Assembly (NCBI RefSeq): GCF_007830315.1
Contig: NZ_VLKJ01000001.1
Span: 930,001 to 994,000, forward strand
Reading direction: 5' to 3'
DNA: 64,000 bases
From: Novosphingobium taihuense
GTDB taxonomy: Bacteria > Pseudomonadota > Alphaproteobacteria > Sphingomonadales > Sphingomonadaceae
The translations under genes were made by a program, and so were the position numbers. Each line of letters opens with the position of its first letter. The stretch's first letter is position 1. The notes under the pieces are model-generated. The model did not search any database. It was not told where the DNA came from and saw only the letters and a list, made by a program, of their open reading frames with translations. Below are positions 61,766 to 64,000 of the stretch, in pieces.

Positions 61766-62764
61766 TCACACCCCGTGGTAGCCCTTGTACCACTTCACGA
61801 AGTTCGGCACCCCGACCTCGATGCTCGTCGTCGGACGGTAGCCAAGGTCGCTCGAAATCGCGTCGATGTCGGCGAAGGACTGGCGAACGTCGCCGGGCTG
61901 CATCGGCATGAGATTCATCTCGGCCTTGCGCCCGAGTTGCTCTTCCAGAATCGCGATGACCTTCATCAGGTGCTCGGACTTGTGGTTGCCGATGTTGTAG
62001 AGGCGGTGCGGCTTTTCGCTGCCGCCAGCCTTGACCGAACCGTCGTCGGGCGGCGGATTGTCGAGGCAGGCGATGACGCCGCTGACGATGTCGTCCACAT
62101 AGGTGAAATCGCGGTACATGTCGCCGTGGTTGAAGACATTGATCGGCTCACCCGCCAGAATTGCCTTGGTAAACAACCACATCATCATGTCCGGGCGGCC
62201 CCATGGGCCATAGACGGTGAAGAAGCGCAGGCCTGTCAGCGGCAGGCGATAGAGGTGGGCGTAAGTCTCGCTCATCAGTTCGTCCGCCTTCTTGGTAGCG
62301 GCGTAGAGCGAGAGCGGGTGGTCTACGCGGTCATCCACCGAGAAGGGAAGCTTTGTATTTCCACCATAAACCGATGACGAGCTGGCATAGACCATGTGCT
62401 CAACCCCGCGATGGCGCGAGACTTCGAGCAGGTTGAGGTGGCCGACGAGGTTGGACTGCACATAGGCGTGCGGGTTCTCGATCGAATAGCGCACCCCGGC
62501 CTGCGCGCCCAAGTGGACGACGCGTTCGAACTGCTTGTTTGCCAGCGCGGCAGTCAGGCCCGCATAATCGGCGAAGTCATTGCGGCAGAAGGAAAAGCGT
62601 GAGCCGCCCTGCTCCACCAGCCGCGCCAGCCGCGCTTCCTTGAGGCTGACGTCGTAGTAATCGTTGACGATGTCGACCCCGACAACCTCGTCCCCGCGGG
62701 CGAGCAGTCGGGTGATGAGCGAGTAGCCGATGAAGCCGGCGGCTCCGGTAACGAGGACGCGCAT
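61766..62764 (-). CDS. UDP-glucuronate 4-epimerase-like extended SDR
   Basis: A 332-residue NAD-dependent epimerase. Nucleotide-binding VTGAAGFIGYSL starts at residue 5. The catalytic Ser/Tyr/Lys set is in YASSSSVYGGN and SLYAATKKADE. RFFTVYGPWGRPDMMMWLFTKAI and DMYRDFTYVDDIV are typical of UDP-glucuronate 4-epimerases (Cap/LspL type), which make UDP-galacturonate for capsule or LPS. It follows the UDP-sugar dehydrogenase gene after 45 bp, so the pair forms one pathway module. Confidence 0.88.
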   Translation of the reverse strand: MRVLVTGAAGFIGYSLITRLLARGDEVVGVDIVNDYYDVSLKEARLARLVEQGGSRFSFCRNDFADYAGLTAALANKQFERVVHLGAQAGVRYSIENPHAYVQSNLVGHLNLLEVSRHRGVEHMVYASSSSVYGGNTKLPFSVDDRVDHPLSLYAATKKADELMSETYAHLYRLPLTGLRFFTVYGPWGRPDMMMWLFTKAILAGEPINVFNHGDMYRDFTYVDDIVSGVIACLDNPPPDDGSVKAGGSEKPHRLYNIGNHKSEHLMKVIAILEEQLGRKAEMNLMPMQPGDVRQSFADIDAISSDLGYRPTTSIEVGVPNFVKWYKGYHGV

Positions 62765-62809
62765 TGCAATTCCAGTTTGTTATTTGGTCGTCAGCCTAGG
62801 GGGCGGCGT

Positions 62810-64000
62810 TCAGAGTTTCCAGTCGGCCTGTTCGCCCAGCACCCCCTTGAGGTCCGCGAGCGTCCCTCCTGGCGCAAGGAGCCCGGCGATCCGCTCGGCC
62901 CCGGCAGCGAGATAATACTTGTGCGGAACCGCAAGAAAAACAAGATCATAGACCTGGTCGAACGCATCTCCGGCCAGCTGGATGCCATATTCGAGCATGG
63001 CCTCGGCGTTGTCGGCATGGGGATCGTGGACGGCGACATTGTGGCCGAGCTTCTCCAGTTCCGCAACGACATCGGCGACCTTGGAATTGCGCAGGTCTGG
63101 CACGTTTTCCTTGAACGTCAGGCCCAGCACAAGGACCGAGCCCGCCTGCCCGCCACGCTTGGCATGGAGCTCGCGTGCGACCCATTGCGCCATGCCATCG
63201 TTCACGCCTCGCCCGGCAAGGATCACCTGCGGATCGTGGCCGAGGGCTTCGGCGCGGGCCGAGAGGTAATAGGGATCGACGCCGATGCAGTGCCCGCCGA
63301 CAAGGCCGGGGGTGAAGGGCAGGAAATTCCACTTGGTGCCGGCGGCGGCGAGGACGTCCCAGACCGAGAGATCCATCTTCGAGAAGATCTGGGTAATCTC
63401 GTTCATGAAGGCGATGTTGATATCGCGCTGGGCGTTCTCGATGACCTTGGCGGCTTCGGCAGCCTTGATGGAGGCGGCGCGGAACACGCCGCCCGAGGTG
63501 ATCGCGCCATAGAGATCGGCAACGCGATCAAGCACTTGCGAATTCTGGCCCGAGACGACTTTGGTGATGCGTTCGATGGTATGTTCGCGGTCACCGGGAT
63601 TGATGCGTTCCGGGCTATAGCCGAGGAAGAAGTCCTGCCCGCACCTGAGGCCGGAAACTTCCTCGAGAATCGGGCCGCAGATGTCTTCGGTGACGCCGGG
63701 GTACACGGTGCTTTCGAACACGACGACCGGGGCGCGGCCTTCCTTGACCGCAGCGGGGAGCATCTTGCCGACGGTGCGCGAGGCGGATTCGACAAGACGC
63801 AGGTCCGGGCGATTCTGGGCATCGATGGGCGTCGGCACGGTGACGATGTAGAAATCGCTCGGCGGGCAGACCCCGGCATCGCAGGTCAGGCCAAGGCTCG
63901 ACATAGAGAGCAGCGCCGGTTCGATCTCGCGCGTGCGGTCATGCCCTTCGGACAGCTCTGAAATGCGCTGCACGTCGATGTCGAAGCCGGTGACGAAGAA
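62810..64000 (-). CDS. UDP-sugar 6-dehydrogenase (TviB/WbpO-like), 5' end beyond window
   Basis: The visible 396 residues belong to a UDP-glucose/GDP-mannose dehydrogenase family enzyme that oxidises C6 of a UDP-sugar to a carboxylate. The frame stays open to the window edge, so the N-terminal Rossmann domain is partly missing. VPTPIDAQNRPDL, ESTVYPGVTEDICGPILE, FFLGYSPERINPGDREHT and the catalytic Cys segment GLVGGHCIGVDPYYL are clear. The pattern is closest to UDP-N-acetylhexosamine 6-dehydrogenases (TviB/WbpO), so the product could be a uronic acid for surface polysaccharide. Confidence 0.88.
   Translation of the reverse strand, partial: FFVTGFDIDVQRISELSEGHDRTREIEPALLSMSSLGLTCDAGVCPPSDFYIVTVPTPIDAQNRPDLRLVESASRTVGKMLPAAVKEGRAPVVVFESTVYPGVTEDICGPILEEVSGLRCGQDFFLGYSPERINPGDREHTIERITKVVSGQNSQVLDRVADLYGAITSGGVFRAASIKAAEAAKVIENAQRDINIAFMNEITQIFSKMDLSVWDVLAAAGTKWNFLPFTPGLVGGHCIGVDPYYLSARAEALGHDPQVILAGRGVNDGMAQWVARELHAKRGGQAGSVLVLGLTFKENVPDLRNSKVADVVAELEKLGHNVAVHDPHADNAEAMLEYGIQLAGDAFDQVYDLVFLAVPHKYYLAAGAERIAGLLAPGGTLADLKGVLGEQADWKL

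Overview
The window is GC-rich, densely coded DNA from an alphaproteobacterium, most likely a sphingomonad (Novosphingobium or a close relative). This is an inference from protein style, not from a marker gene. The pointers are a trigger factor with a long Lys/Ala/Glu tail, an FzlA-like GST-fold protein, SPOR-domain envelope proteins, a small Pro-rich protein of a sort common in these genomes, and operons with many 1-8 bp start/stop overlaps. No rRNA, CRISPR array, transposase or prophage gene was seen. One tRNA (Leu, anticodon TAG) is present.

Layout. 1-6.2 kb: housekeeping genes, mostly on the minus strand (a thermonuclease-like fragment at the edge, a basic low-complexity protein, tig, tRNA-Leu, a TPM-domain lipoprotein, sppA). 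6.3-8.6 kb: pyrB followed by an overlapping dihydroorotase homologue that has lost its metal ligands. 8.6-14.7 kb: envelope genes (a ParA / RHH-like / TPR-SPOR operon, a Sel1-SPOR protein, a DUF418 membrane protein and an L,D-transpeptidase). 14.8-17.4 kb: a fatty-acyl-CoA or redox operon (nitronate monooxygenase and two SDRs) behind a perfect TetR-type palindrome.

17.4-51.4 kb is an almost complete flagellar regulon. On the minus strand lie fliA, flhA, a lytic transglycosylase, flgN, flgM, flgA and a miniature MotA/MotB-like pair. On the plus strand are flgBCDEFGHIJKL, motAB and a subtilase. fliC is on the minus strand, divergent from a sigma54-dependent regulator gene that leads into fliEFGHIJKLMNOPQR, flhB, fliD and fliS. 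The gene set (FlgM, FlgN, FliA, FliD, FliS, FliJ, FliK, FliO; no FlaF or FlbT) resembles gamma/betaproteobacterial flagella more than the Caulobacter/Rhizobium type. Two textbook sigma54 promoters, in front of flgB and in front of the transglycosylase-flhA-fliA operon, suggest a cascade: the NtrC-family activator switches on basal body and hook genes plus fliA, and FliA/FlgM then controls late genes.

51.4-58.8 kb is a chemotaxis cluster: a CheB homologue whose catalytic His is replaced by Asn, then STAS protein, cheA, cheR, an intact cheB, cheD, cheY, cheW and a small helical protein. No methyl-accepting receptor, flhF or flhG lies in the window. 58.8-64 kb holds a TonB-dependent receptor, fzlA and two nucleotide-sugar genes (a UDP-glucuronate 4-epimerase-like gene and a UDP-sugar 6-dehydrogenase-like gene cut by the window edge).

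The most unusual points are the second, miniature stator pair with the MotB-type proton-binding Asp but no recognisable peptidoglycan-binding motif; the CheB with a broken triad next to a complete one; a FliM without the N-terminal CheY-P docking motif; FlgH without a lipobox; and the pseudo-dihydroorotase behind pyrB.
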